Shown piece after piece: positions 8,879 through 18,044 of a DNA stretch of 64,000 bases. The DNA lies in assembly GCF_003952725.1 (NCBI RefSeq), contig NZ_CP032509.1, positions 892,001-956,000 on the forward strand, read 5' to 3'. This DNA comes from Georhizobium profundi (GTDB lineage: Bacteria > Pseudomonadota > Alphaproteobacteria > Rhizobiales > Rhizobiaceae). The notes beneath the pieces were generated by a model. That model saw nothing but the letters and a program-made list of their open reading frames with translations, was not told where the DNA came from and made no database searches. Position numbers and translations under genes: made by a program. Every line of letters starts with the position of its first letter. The first letter of the stretch is position 1.

Positions 8879-10363
8879 CTATCCATCGCTCAGGAATTTC
8901 TGCAGCGTCGCTTTCGTGCCGTCCCGCCAGAGTGCCGTCAAATGATCCGCGAATGCCTTGGCGAAGACCGGGTTCGTGCCGACCGTGCCGAAGATGTCCG
9001 AAAGCGCCAGAAACTTTGACGGATCGTCGCGGGCATCGAGTGCGGCAGCTTTCAAGCGTTCGTGGCTGGCATCGTTGGGCGGGATGACGCGGCCGCTGTC
9101 GGACATTCCGGCGCAGTAACGGCACCAGAGCGCCGAAACGAGCGCAAGGCCATCGACGGACTTGCCCGCTTGCAGCCGGTCGGCGGTCGAAGGCAGGATG
9201 AATTTCGGCTGGCGGTTGGAGCCGTCGAGGCAGAGCCGCGCCACGGTGTCGCCGATCTTCGGGTTGGCGAAGCGGCGCTCGATGAGCGCGAAATAGTCCT
9301 GCAGGTCCGTATCTGGCACCGGGGGGACGCAGGGAATGATCTCTTCGCGCTCGACCTTTTCAAGGAAGCCTCGCACCAACGGGTCTTCCATCGCCTCATG
9401 GACGAAATGGATGTCCAACAAAGCAGCAGGATACGCGATGGTTGCATGCCCGCCATTGAGGATGCGGATCTTCATCAACTCGTAGGGAGCGACATCCTCG
9501 ACGAAGGTGACACCGACATCCTCGAGTGCAGGACGCCCGGCCGGGAACTTGTCTTCCAGCACCCATTGCTTGAAATCTTCGCAGAAGACCGGCCATGCGT
9601 CTTCGATGCCGAACTCACCGGCCAGGATGCCGATCTCGCGGTCTCCCGTCGCCGGCGTGATGCGGTCGACCATGCCGTTCGGGAAGGCGACGTTGGCGCG
9701 CACCCACTGGGCGAGTTTCGGGTCGAACTGGTCGGCAAGACCCGCGACGGCGTTTTCGGTCACATGGCCGTTGCCGGGGATGTTGTCGCAGGACATCACG
9801 GTGAAGGCCGGGGTGCCGGCCTTTCGCCGTACGGCGAGGCCCGCGAGCATCAGCCCGAACACCGTCTTGGGTGCGGCCGGATTGGCAGCATCGTGGCGCA
9901 TGTCGGGATGGTCGGGATCGAAGCGGCCGGAGGCGGGATCGATATAATAACCACCCTCGGTGATGGTGAGCGAGACGATGCGGATCGCCGGATCGGCAAG
10001 CTTTTCGATGATCGCTGCCGTATCTCCCGGCTGGATGTAGTCGATCATGGCGCCGGTTACGCGCGCGGTCGATTTATCGGCCTCCTGTTCGACTACGGTC
10101 GTCAGGTAGTCCTGTTGCCTGAGCTTTTCGCGCAGCGGCTTGTCGGATGGAAGGATGCCTGCGCCGACGATTGCGAAATCCAGATCACGGCCCTGGTTGA
10201 AGAGCTCGTCAAGATAGACCGCCTGGTGGGCGCGGTGGAAATTGCCGATGCCGAAATGGAGAATGCCAAGCGACAGCGCGCCGCGGTCATAGGCCGGAAG
10301 AGCGGCCTTGCCTTCGAGTTCGGGTAACGTGGCGAGCGATAGTTTGGTCAGCATCATTTTCAT
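8879..10363 (-). CDS. mtlK: mannitol 2-dehydrogenase (long-chain polyol dehydrogenase)
   Basis: A 494-residue member of the polyol-specific long-chain dehydrogenase family, which oxidises D-mannitol to D-fructose (and often D-arabinitol to D-xylulose) with NAD. Seen: the N-terminal HFGIGNFHRAHQAVY nucleotide-binding stretch, DNIPGNGHV, and the catalytic signature KIRILNGGH (Lys and the Asn/His of K-x4-N-x2-H) near residues 296-304. The length equals that of characterised mannitol dehydrogenases. It follows smoS by 27 bp and precedes the HAD gene by 11 bp, within the sorbitol/mannitol operon. The symbol rests on family plus the conserved smo gene order. Confidence 0.9.
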   Translation of the reverse strand: MKMMLTKLSLATLPELEGKAALPAYDRGALSLGILHFGIGNFHRAHQAVYLDELFNQGRDLDFAIVGAGILPSDKPLREKLRQQDYLTTVVEQEADKSTARVTGAMIDYIQPGDTAAIIEKLADPAIRIVSLTITEGGYYIDPASGRFDPDHPDMRHDAANPAAPKTVFGLMLAGLAVRRKAGTPAFTVMSCDNIPGNGHVTENAVAGLADQFDPKLAQWVRANVAFPNGMVDRITPATGDREIGILAGEFGIEDAWPVFCEDFKQWVLEDKFPAGRPALEDVGVTFVEDVAPYELMKIRILNGGHATIAYPAALLDIHFVHEAMEDPLVRGFLEKVEREEIIPCVPPVPDTDLQDYFALIERRFANPKIGDTVARLCLDGSNRQPKFILPSTADRLQAGKSVDGLALVSALWCRYCAGMSDSGRVIPPNDASHERLKAAALDARDDPSKFLALSDIFGTVGTNPVFAKAFADHLTALWRDGTKATLQKFLSDG

Positions 10364-10390
10364 TCCTCAAACGCAGCCTTCAAGGGCGCG

Positions 10391-11164
10391 TCAGCTCATC
10401 CAATTGCCGCCATCGACATTGTAGGTTTGTGCAACGACGTATTCGCTTTCGGGACCGGCCAGGAAGATCGCCATGCCGACGAGGTCCTCGGCGGTTCCCA
10501 TGCGCCCGAAAGGCACTTCCGCGCCCACAAGGCGCTTCTTCTCGCCACGCGGCCGGTTCTCGTATTGCGCAAAGAGCGCATCGACGCCGTCCCAATGCTC
10601 GCCATCGACGACGCCTGGGGCGATCGCGTTGACGTTGATGCGGTGGCGGATCAGGTTCAGCCCGGCGGATTGAGTGAGGCTGATAACCGCCGCCTTCGAT
10701 GCGCAATAGACGGCGACGAGCGCTTCGCCGCGGCGGCCCGCCTGGCTTGCCATGTTGATGATGCGACCGGGACGATCCTGAGCGATCATCGAGCGCGCGG
10801 CCGCCTGCATCATGAAGAGCGTGCCGGAGACGTTGATGCGGAAGACGCGGTCGAAGCTTTCGCGCGTGATATCGACGATCGGCGCAAGATCGAAGATCGC
10901 TGCATTGTTGACGAGAATGTCGAGGCCGCCGCACCGTGCTTCCACGGCTGAGATCGCCGCGTCGATCGATGCCTGATCGGTCACGTCGAGAGCGACGGCA
11001 TAGGCTCCGTCACCGATTTCCGCCGCGGTTTTCTCAGCGCGCTCGACATCGATATCGGCGATCGCGACCGTTGCGCCCTCGCGGACATAGGCTTCCGCAA
11101 AGGTGCGGCCGATGCCGCGCGCCGACCCAGTGATCAGCGCGGATTTTCCTTCCAGTCGCTTCAT
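10391..11164 (-). CDS. smoS: sorbitol (L-iditol) 2-dehydrogenase, SDR type
   Basis: A 257-residue short-chain dehydrogenase. Seen: the TGSARGIGR cofactor glycine motif (residues 12-20), an acidic ADIDVE turn favouring NAD, NNAA, and the catalytic Ser..Tyr..Lys set in NMASQAGR...VYCASK. It matches SmoS-type sorbitol dehydrogenases, which convert D-sorbitol to D-fructose and galactitol to tagatose. Its ATG overlaps the smoK stop (ATGA, 4 bp), indicating translational coupling with the transporter ATPase. The gene order smoK-smoS-mtlK supports the assignment. Confidence 0.88.
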   Translation of the reverse strand: MKRLEGKSALITGSARGIGRTFAEAYVREGATVAIADIDVERAEKTAAEIGDGAYAVALDVTDQASIDAAISAVEARCGGLDILVNNAAIFDLAPIVDITRESFDRVFRINVSGTLFMMQAAARSMIAQDRPGRIINMASQAGRRGEALVAVYCASKAAVISLTQSAGLNLIRHRINVNAIAPGVVDGEHWDGVDALFAQYENRPRGEKKRLVGAEVPFGRMGTAEDLVGMAIFLAGPESEYVVAQTYNVDGGNWMS

Positions 11165-12174
11165 TTGATTGCCAGGCCCTGCGCATCGAATTTGTGGATC
11201 TTATCGGCCTGCGGCGTGAGGTAGACCGTATCGCCGTGTGCGAGCATCACTTCGCCGCCGGTGCGCACGGTGATCGTCTCGTCATTGGGTCCTGCACCAT
11301 CGCGGTGGACATGCAGGAACGTGTCGGAGCCAAGATGCTCGGAAACGCCGACCTTGCCCTTCCACAACCCCTCCGTCGTCGAGATGTCGAGATGTTCCGG
11401 CCGCACGCCGATGGCGCTCGCGTCGTGGCGCTTGGCTTCGGCGCCCTCGACGAAGTTCATCTTGGGCGACCCGATGAAGCCCGCGACGAAACGGTTTGCG
11501 GGGTGCTTGTAGAGATCGAGCGGCGAACCGACCTGCTCGATTCGCCCGGCCTGCAGCACGACGATCTTATCGGCCATGGTCATCGCCTCCACCTGGTCGT
11601 GGGTGACGTAGATCATCGTCGTCTTGAGCTGCTGGTGAAGCTCGGAGATTTCGAGCCGCATGTTGACGCGCAGCGCCGCATCGAGGTTCGACAGGGGCTC
11701 GTCGAAGAGGAAGGCTTCCGGCTCGCGCACGATCGCACGGCCGATGGCGACGCGCTGGCGCTGGCCACCGGAGAGCTGGCGCGGCTTGCGGTCGAGATAG
11801 TCGGTGAGGTTCAGGATGCGCGCCGCATCGCCGACCTTTTTGTCGATCACCGCCTTGTCATTGCCGGCCATCTTCAGCGGAAAGGCGATGTTCTGGCGCA
11901 CGCTCATATGCGGATAGAGCGCATAGGACTGGAACACCATCGACAGGCGCCGCTTGGCGGGTGCGAGGCCCGTCGCGTCCGTGCCGTCGATCATGATCCT
12001 GCCGCTGGAGACGTCCTCCAGCCCGGCGATCAGCCGCAGCAGGGTGGACTTGCCGCAGCCGGACGGGCCGACAAAGACGACGAACTCGCCGTGGTCGATT
12101 GCAAGATCGATGTCCTTGATCACATGGGTCGTGCCGAAGGATTTTGAGACCTTGTTGAGCGTGATGTTTCCCAT
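11161..12174 (-). CDS. smoK: sorbitol/mannitol ABC transporter ATP-binding protein
   Basis: A 337-residue MalK/UgpC-type ATPase energising polyol import. Seen: Walker [10 protein letters not shown] near residues 37-45, Q-loop [10 protein letters not shown], signature [15 protein letters not shown], Walker [10 protein letters not shown], the H-loop His in YVTHDQ, and a C-terminal regulatory OB-like domain with GVRPEHLDI. The start is the ATG at 12174; the long open frame upstream is a shadow of smoG in another frame. It lies 11 bp after smoG and is coupled to smoS. This subunit and smoG look intact although smoF is broken. Confidence 0.92.
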   Translation of the reverse strand: MGNITLNKVSKSFGTTHVIKDIDLAIDHGEFVVFVGPSGCGKSTLLRLIAGLEDVSSGRIMIDGTDATGLAPAKRRLSMVFQSYALYPHMSVRQNIAFPLKMAGNDKAVIDKKVGDAARILNLTDYLDRKPRQLSGGQRQRVAIGRAIVREPEAFLFDEPLSNLDAALRVNMRLEISELHQQLKTTMIYVTHDQVEAMTMADKIVVLQAGRIEQVGSPLDLYKHPANRFVAGFIGSPKMNFVEGAEAKRHDASAIGVRPEHLDISTTEGLWKGKVGVSEHLGSDTFLHVHRDGAGPNDETITVRTGGEVMLAHGDTVYLTPQADKIHKFDAQGLAIK

Positions 12175-12185
12175 GTCTGTCTTCC

Positions 12186-13016
<831 letters not shown>

Positions 13017-13345
13017 GATCTCAATCCCTTCAAGCGTCGAGGTTCTTGCCGATGATACGGACGAGGAAGAAGGCAACGATGTTGGCGAGGACCACCGCCA
13101 CGATGCCGCCGGCGGATGCGCCGCCCACATCGAACTGGAGAAGCGCCTGGCTGTAGACGAGATACGGAATATTCGTCGTCTGCAGGCCCGGTCCGCCCGA
13201 TGTCGTCACGTAGATCTCGGCGAAGATGGAGAGCAGGAAGATCGTCTGGATCAGGATGACGACAGTGATGGCGCGCGCCATGTGCGGCAGCGTGATGTAC
13301 CAGAAGATCGACAACGCACCGGCGCCGTCCATCTCGGCCGCTTCC

Positions 13346-13382
13346 TTCTGTGGAGTGGACCCCGCTTCACCGGACAGTCGGC
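13346..13382. repeat. target-site duplication (TTCTG) and left inverted repeat of the IS
   Basis: TTCTG at 13346-13350 duplicates 14693-14697. The IS end starts TGGAGTGGACCCC and continues to a conserved block ACCGGACAGTCGGC ending at 13382. Aligned to the reverse complement of the other end it shares TGGAG, ACCCC and the full ACCGGACAGTCGGC block, with a 1-base length difference. The outermost bases TG...CA fit IS3-family ends. Confidence 0.93.
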
Positions 13383-13390
13383 GGTTGGGT

Positions 13391-14242
13391 TTAGGCACTA
13401 AGACGCAGGAACTCGCGTGGTGAGCGGAACCTGAGCCCAGAGTGCGGGTGGACCTCACAGTAGTCGTCGATCCAGTCGGGCAGCAAGGCCAGGATGGTGT
13501 CGGCGTCTGGGAGGATGGCGGTCGAGGCGTAGTCTCTTTTCAGTGTTTTGACGAAGGCCTCGGACATGCCGTTACTCTGCGGGCTTCGAACCGGTGTGAA
13601 GAGCAGATTGATGCCGAGGGCAGCGGCGACCTGCGCGGTCTGCCTGGCAATATAGGCGCTGCCATTGTCCGAAAGCCATTCCAGTCGGTGCGGGACCTTA
13701 AGGGTCTTGAAGCGGCGTTCGACCGCCGCGATCATCAAGTCACAGACCATTTCACCAGAGATGCCGGCATTGACCACGGCTGACCAGGCGATGATCTCCC
13801 GGTCGCAGGCATCGATGACGAACACAATGCGGACCACCTCGCCATTGCGGGCACGGATCTCCAGATGATCTGAGCACCAGCGGATGTTGGAGCGCAGTGC
13901 AACGACGACACCGTCGTGGGTGCGGGTAGGCCGCAGAGCCGTATGCTTTTGGAGCGTCAGCCCGTTTTGCTGCATGACCCTGAGCACGCGCTTGGCGTTG
14001 ACCGTGGGCAGGCCATCCCGTCGCCTCTGCCGGTTCAGCAATGCCGTCACCCGGCGATATCCATAGGTTGGCCGCTGGTCGATGATCGGCCGCAGCTCCG
14101 CCAGGAGAACGATGTCGTCGGGCTTCCGATAAGACCCGCGTGGCTTGGACGATTTGTTGGTGCGTTCGATCAGATTGGACCGGGAGACGCCGAGTGTTCT
14201 GGCGATCGCACTCATTGGGAACCGTCCTCTGGATCGCTCCAC
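13391..14242 (-). CDS. IS3-family transposase OrfB (DDE integrase domain)
   Basis: A 283-residue frame, largely an rve-type integrase core. The DDE triad is visible: Asp in VFVIDACDREIIAW, Asp in EWLSDNGSAY, and Glu in SNGMSEAFVKTLKRDY, with the usual spacing. The frame is open upstream of the nominal GTG start back to the slippery run. The functional product is therefore probably the OrfAB fusion of about 413 residues made by -1 frameshifting from orfA. No internal stops or missing catalytic residues are seen. Confidence 0.93.
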   Translation of the reverse strand: MERSRGRFPMSAIARTLGVSRSNLIERTNKSSKPRGSYRKPDDIVLLAELRPIIDQRPTYGYRRVTALLNRQRRRDGLPTVNAKRVLRVMQQNGLTLQKHTALRPTRTHDGVVVALRSNIRWCSDHLEIRARNGEVVRIVFVIDACDREIIAWSAVVNAGISGEMVCDLMIAAVERRFKTLKVPHRLEWLSDNGSAYIARQTAQVAAALGINLLFTPVRSPQSNGMSEAFVKTLKRDYASTAILPDADTILALLPDWIDDYCEVHPHSGLRFRSPREFLRLSA

Positions 14243-14631
14243 GACAGCAACGGCGGCGTCCGTTTTTTTGGGCGAGCGAGTTCAAGGGCTTCCTTGAGGA
14301 TCTCGGCTTCCATGGTTTTCTTGCCCAGCATGCGCTCAAGTTCGCGCACCCGCTTCTCCAACTCGCGGACCTGGGAAGCGCCGACAACGTCCTCATCCGC
14401 GTGAACGGCGGCATGACCACCTTCGAGCATGCGACGCTTCCAGGCGAAGAGCTGGGAGGGGGAAATGCCGGCACGACGTGCCACGTAGGAAACACTCATT
14501 CCCGGCTGCATGGCTTCCTCCACCAGCCGAACCTTCTCGGCCACTGACCAGCGCCGGCGGCGCTGCACGGAGGTGACCACTTCGATCCGCTGAAACGGCT
14601 CATCAGAACTCTTGGACATAGTCGTACTCAT
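14212..14631 (-). CDS. IS3-family transposase OrfA (helix-turn-helix)
   Basis: A 139-residue protein with an N-terminal HTH_Tnp_1-like region (RRRWSVAEKVRLVEEAM, then VARRAGISPSQLFAWKRRM) that recognises the IS ends, followed by a leucine-zipper-like heptad region (VRELEKRVRELERMLGKK, about residues 85-105) used for multimerisation. It overlaps orfB by 31 bp in the -1 frame. The start is ATG 14631, with ATG 14619 also possible. Its stop lies beyond the A7 run, so the unshifted product ends soon after ARPKKRTPP. Confidence 0.93.
   Translation of the reverse strand: MSTTMSKSSDEPFQRIEVVTSVQRRRRWSVAEKVRLVEEAMQPGMSVSYVARRAGISPSQLFAWKRRMLEGGHAAVHADEDVVGASQVRELEKRVRELERMLGKKTMEAEILKEALELARPKKRTPPLLSWSDPEDGSQ
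14263..14269 (-). other. A7 programmed -1 frameshift site of the IS
   Basis: Seven consecutive A on the coding (minus) strand, read CCA AAA AAA in the orfA frame. Slipping back one base gives ACG GAC GCC GCC and runs straight into the orfB frame (VVERSRGRFPM...). This is the classic A-rich slippery type of IS3 elements. Confidence 0.85.
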
Positions 14632-14659
14632 AGGCGAATGCCTATGCCTTATCGGCTAT

Positions 14660-14697
14660 GCCGACTGTCCGGTCAAAATGGGGTGCGCTCCATTCTG
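14660..14697. repeat. right inverted repeat of the IS and target-site duplication (TTCTG)
   Basis: The right end 14660-14692 reads, reverse-complemented, TGGAGCGCACCCC then TGACCGGACAGTCGGC, pairing with the left end. It is followed by TTCTG at 14693-14697, the second copy of the 5-bp duplication. These exact ends define the excision that restores smoF. Confidence 0.93.
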
Positions 14698-15384
14698 CTC
14701 TTCCGAAAGCGATTGCAGCGCGGTCAAGAGGATGAGTGTCGCAAAGGGCAGCCATTGCCAGGCAACGATGATGATGATGGCGGTCAGAGGTGCATTGGAG
14801 AACCAGTCGATCGCGCCGATACCGATCCAGTTGAGAAATTGACCGATGACCCCGTAGACCGGGTTCATCATCATATTCTTCCAGACGAGTGCCGCCACCG
14901 TCGGCATGACGAAGAAGGGCGCGATGACCAAGAGGCGCACGATGTTGACGCCGTAGAACACCTGGTCGAGCAGAAGCGCGAGAAGGATGCCACCGCAGAC
15001 GGTGATGAAGAGCACGCCGACCACCAATGTCAGCGTGTTGCGCAGTGCGGTGAAGAAGGCGGGATCGGACAGGAAGAAGCGGTAGTTGGTCAGGCCGATG
15101 AAGGGCGTGTCGGCGGGATTGAACAGATTGTAGTTGAGCGTCGAGAAATAGAGCGTCAGCGACAGCGGCACGATCATCCAGATCAGCAACGCGATGACGG
15201 CGGGTGCCATCATCAGGCGTGCGGCGGATTTCGTCTGCAGGGTTGCCATGGCAAGGCCGTCCTTGGCGGATCGCTATCGATTGCTGCGCGAAGCTTGAGC
15301 GTTTCGAGGTGATATGGAAACCGGTTCACCGTTGCGAGACGCGATATGTCGAAAGCCTGCAGGTTGCGGCTGCCGACGAAGATG

Positions 15385-15420
15385 GATCCCGCCCGACGGA
15401 GGATCTGGTCGGGCGGGATC
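15385..15420 (-). terminator. intercistronic stem-loop between smoE and smoF
   Basis: A perfect 13-bp inverted repeat (GATCCCGCCCGAC ... GTCGGGCGGGATC) with a 10-nt loop, starting 9 bp after the smoE stop. There is no U-tract. Such hairpins after a binding-protein gene usually stabilise its mRNA and reduce read-through to the permease genes, so I read it as a partial terminator/mRNA stabiliser rather than the operon end. Confidence 0.75.
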
Positions 15421-15428
15421 GGGCGGGC

Positions 15429-16751
15429 TTACTGAATGTAGCCGGCCCGTGTCATTTCGCGCACCGCTGCCTGTTGGGCAGACTGAAGCGCCTGTTCGAC
15501 CGTCATGCTGCCGGAGACGGCTGCGGCCATCTGCTGGCCAACCGCGGTACCGAGACCCTGGAACTCGGGAATGGCTGCGAACTGCAGGCCGACATAGGGC
15601 TTGTCGTCGGTGATCGACGGGTCGGCATTGTTGATCGCGGCAAGCGTCTGCTCGGCGAAGGGCGCCTCGGACGTGTACTGCTCGTTTTCATAGAGCGAGG
15701 TGCGCGTGCCGGGCGGAACGTTCGACCAGCCTTCGTTCTCGGCCACCAGTTCGAGATAGGCCTTGGAGGTTGCCCAGGAAATGAAGGTCTCGGCAGCCTC
15801 GGCCTTCTGCGAGCCGGCAGGGATCGCGAGCGACCAAGCCCAGAGCCAGTTGGCGCCCTGGTTCGGGCAGTTTTCGACGCCGCAGGGGAACGGCGCGAAG
15901 CCGACATTCTCGGCGACCTGGCTTTCGTCAGGGTTGGTCACGAAGGAGGCCGCAACGGTCGCATCCATCCACATGGCGCAACGGCCCTGGTTGAAGAGCG
16001 TCAGGTTTTCGTTGAAGCCGTTGGAGGCTGCGCCGGGAGGCCCGTAATTCGTCATCATGTCGACATACTGGGTGACGGCCGTCGTCCAGCCTTCGCTGTC
16101 GAACTGCGGCTGCCAGCTGGCATCGAAATAATTGGCGCCGTAAGAGCGGGCCATGGAACCCAGGAAGGCCATGTTCTCGCCCCAGCCCGGCTTGCCACGC
16201 AGGCAGATGCCGTAGACATCGTCATTGGCTTCGGAAATCTGGCGTGCGGCGTCAGCGATGAAGTCCCATGTCGGAGCCTCGGGCATCTCGATGCCTGCTG
16301 CCTCGAACAGGTCGGTGCGATAGAGCGTCATTGCGCTTTCGGCGTAGAACGGTGCTGCGTAGAGCGTGCCATCCTTGGAAAGCGCTTCGCGGATCGCGGG
16401 GATCAGATCGTCGACGTCGTAATCGTCGCCGAGATTATCAAGCGGAAGCAGCCAGTCGTTTTCGGCCCAAATCGGCACTTCGTAGGTGCCGATCGTCATG
16501 ATGTCGAACTGGCCGCCATTGGTGGCGATATCGGTCGTGACGCGCTGGCGCAGCACGTTTTCTTCCAGCGTCACCCAGTTCAGCTGGATGTCCGGGTGCT
16601 GTTCGGTGAAGGCGTCGGTCAGACCCTGCATGCGGATCATGTCGCCGTTGTTCACGGTCGCAATCGTCAGCGTCTCCTGCGCGGACGCGCCAACGCTGGT
16701 GCCGGCAAGCATGGCCGCGCAGGCGGCAAGAAGCGAAAACCTGTGTCTCAT
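15429..16751 (-). CDS. smoE: sorbitol/mannitol ABC transporter substrate-binding protein
   Basis: A 440-residue family 1 extracellular solute-binding protein. Seen: a signal peptide (MRHRFSLLAACAAMLAG..., cleavage near ASAQE) for export to the periplasm, and a conserved core including LPLDNLGDDYDVDDLIPAI and the C-terminal AIPEFQGLGTAVGQQMAAAVSG typical of polyol-binding SmoE/MtlE proteins. The start is ATG 16751 behind GGGAGG; upstream in-frame codons are non-coding. It is the first transporter gene after the regulator, preceded by repeated operator-like sequences and followed by a strong stem-loop. Confidence 0.9.
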   Translation of the reverse strand: MRHRFSLLAACAAMLAGTSVGASAQETLTIATVNNGDMIRMQGLTDAFTEQHPDIQLNWVTLEENVLRQRVTTDIATNGGQFDIMTIGTYEVPIWAENDWLLPLDNLGDDYDVDDLIPAIREALSKDGTLYAAPFYAESAMTLYRTDLFEAAGIEMPEAPTWDFIADAARQISEANDDVYGICLRGKPGWGENMAFLGSMARSYGANYFDASWQPQFDSEGWTTAVTQYVDMMTNYGPPGAASNGFNENLTLFNQGRCAMWMDATVAASFVTNPDESQVAENVGFAPFPCGVENCPNQGANWLWAWSLAIPAGSQKAEAAETFISWATSKAYLELVAENEGWSNVPPGTRTSLYENEQYTSEAPFAEQTLAAINNADPSITDDKPYVGLQFAAIPEFQGLGTAVGQQMAAAVSGSMTVEQALQSAQQAAVREMTRAGYIQ

Positions 16752-16789
16752 GAGTTCCTCCCAAATGAGTGTCGCCGGCAAGAGCTTCT

Positions 16790-16822
16790 TGAGCAATTGC
16801 CTATGCTGTGAGCAATTACTCA
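16790..16822 (-). promoter_or_regulatory. candidate operator for the SorC-type polyol regulator
   Basis: TGAGCAATT occurs twice, 19 bp apart (16790 and 16809). The second copy extends into the palindrome TGAGCAATTACTCA (16809-16822). The site sits 39-71 bp upstream of the smoE start, between the regulator and the transporter. Location and symmetry suggest the binding site of the adjacent SorC/DeoR-type protein; there is no direct proof. Confidence 0.55.
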
Positions 16823-16896
16823 CATGTTGGCGAGCGATGTCAACGCAGATTAGTCGCTGCAGCGCAGCATCTGCAGGAGACGATTGCGGCGATGGC

Positions 16897-17838
16897 TTAG
16901 GCGAGGAGGGCGGTGGCCGTGTCTTCGTCGGTGATCAGGCCGTTGATCAGCCGACCTTTCAGAGCAGCGGCGATGCCGGGCAGCTTGAGCGGTCCCTTGG
17001 CGATGCCGACGACGATGCAGGTGTCGCGCGACGGGATGGGCGAACTCGCGACCCGGTCGTTGATGATGCCATCGATCTGGTGCCCTTCGCGGTCGATCGC
17101 CCACCCGACGATCTCGGCCACGGCGCCTGCGGCGGTCAATTCTTCGAGCTCGGCCGGGCTGATGAAGCCATCGATGACGAGCGGTGCACCCGGTCCGAGA
17201 TCGCCGATGCCGACGAAGGTGATGTCCGCCGTTGCCGACAGTTTGAGGGTTGCCTGGATCATCGGCTGCTGGTGCAGCAATTCACGCTCATGCATCGAGG
17301 ACGCGATGACAGGGAGCGGCATGGGAAACGACCGGCACTTCACCTTGTCGGCCATGGTGAAGACGACGTTGTAGAATGCGGCGGAGCCGTCCGGCGCAAT
17401 GTTGCCCGTCAGCGACACGACCTTGTGCTGCGGGCAATCCATGCTCGGCAGTTTTTCGATCGCGGCCTTCAGCGTGCGGCCCGTCCCGATGGCGATCGTC
17501 ACGGGTTCCGGCGCGGACAGGCGTCGCTCCAATTCAGCGGCTGCGGCTTCGGCAACGCCGACCGTGGTGGATTGGGAACCCGGATCGCTCGGCACGACTT
17601 CGACCAGCTTCAGGTCGAAGCGCTGCTTCAGCCGCTGTGCAAGTTCGAGACAACTCGCGATCGGATGGTCGATCCGGACCTTGACGAGACCTTCTTTCAC
17701 GGCAAGCGAAACCAGACGCTGCGCCGATTGCCGCGAAACACCCAGCTTGCGCGCGATGTCGTCCTGCGTGTTGCCGGCGACGTAATAAAGCCAGCCGGCG
17801 CGGGCGGCGTCATCCAGTCGCATGGTGGGTGTCGTCAT
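16897..17838 (-). CDS. SorC/DeoR-type sugar-binding transcriptional regulator of the polyol operon
   Basis: About 313 residues. An N-terminal helix-turn-helix (NTQDDIARKLGVSRQSAQRLVSLA, approximately residues 20-42) is followed by a sugar-phosphate-binding domain of the SorC/LsrR type (AIGTGRTLKAAIEKLP, VSLTGNIAPDG, GIGDLGPGAPL, VVGIAKG). Such proteins sense a phosphorylated or free polyol and regulate the adjacent operon. The ATG at 17838 is chosen over 17862. It is transcribed in the same direction as smoE, 145 bp upstream of it, with operator-like repeats between. Equivalent to the smo/mtl regulator of other alphaproteobacteria. Confidence 0.85.
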   Translation of the reverse strand: MTTPTMRLDDAARAGWLYYVAGNTQDDIARKLGVSRQSAQRLVSLAVKEGLVKVRIDHPIASCLELAQRLKQRFDLKLVEVVPSDPGSQSTTVGVAEAAAAELERRLSAPEPVTIAIGTGRTLKAAIEKLPSMDCPQHKVVSLTGNIAPDGSAAFYNVVFTMADKVKCRSFPMPLPVIASSMHERELLHQQPMIQATLKLSATADITFVGIGDLGPGAPLVIDGFISPAELEELTAAGAVAEIVGWAIDREGHQIDGIINDRVASSPIPSRDTCIVVGIAKGPLKLPGIAAALKGRLINGLITDEDTATALLA

Positions 17839-17942
17839 CGGTGCGTGTTCTGCCAATTGCACATGTCTTCTACGTATCTACGCGCGCGGCGGCGCGCAAT
17901 CGGGAACGGGAGCTTCGGGGCTTACCGGGGGCACCGACAAGT

Positions 17943-17982
17943 CTGTCACGGAATCATCATCGATATGTCACGGACCTGTAAT
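17943..17982 (+). promoter_or_regulatory. candidate PHO box array (PhoB sites) upstream of phnD
   Basis: Four 7-bp units with exact 4-bp spacing (11-bp period): CTGTCAC, TCATCAT, ATGTCAC, CTGTAAT, at 17943, 17954, 17965 and 17976. Against the CTGTCAT consensus they score 6, 4, 5 and 6 of 7. The array ends 62 bp before the phnD ATG. The phase-locked spacing is what PhoB tandem dimers bind, and it predicts induction by phosphate starvation. Confidence 0.7.
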
Positions 17983-18044
17983 GGGCACGGTCAATAAGCC
18001 TGCAGCACCGCCATTCGACGACCCGCCACGAAGAGGAAAAGCCC

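Larger units (their letters stand above)
13351..14692 (-). mobile_element. IS3-family insertion sequence, complete, 1,342 bp (IS2-subgroup-like)
   Basis: A complete element bounded by imperfect inverted repeats of about 32-33 bp (TGGAG...CTCCA) and flanked by 5-bp direct duplications TTCTG. It carries orfA and orfB on the minus strand, overlapping with a -1 frameshift and an A7 slippery run, as in IS3-family transposition through an OrfAB fusion. OrfA resembles the IS2 subgroup (SVSYVARRAGISPSQLFAWKR). The element appears intact and potentially active. It lies in the same orientation as the smo operon and splits smoF. Confidence 0.95.
13030..15249 (-). pseudogene. smoF: sorbitol/mannitol ABC transporter permease smoF, split by an IS3-family element
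   Basis: The two halves are 14698-15249 (N-terminal, 184 codons, several transmembrane spans from MATLQTKSAARLMMAP onward) and 13030-13350 (C-terminal). Removing the IS and one copy of the 5-bp duplication restores an 873-bp frame coding for 290 residues, normal for a MalF/SmoF-type permease. The rejoined junction reads SEEQ-KEAAEMDGAGALS, so the insertion is exactly in the EAA loop that contacts the ATPase. The N-terminal half now runs into the IS and ends after about 13 foreign residues. Loss of function is a confident inference for this permease. The rest of the operon shows no decay, so the event looks recent. Confidence 0.95.

Noticed and set aside
15204..16811. 535-codon plus-strand frame
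   Set aside because: Antisense to smoE, which has a signal peptide, ribosome site and family match.
16486..17997. Long plus-strand open frame of 503 codons opposite smoE and its regulator
   Set aside because: Antisense shadow of two well-supported genes; the translation has no family motifs and is rich in Arg/Asp/His repeats typical of GC-rich shadows.
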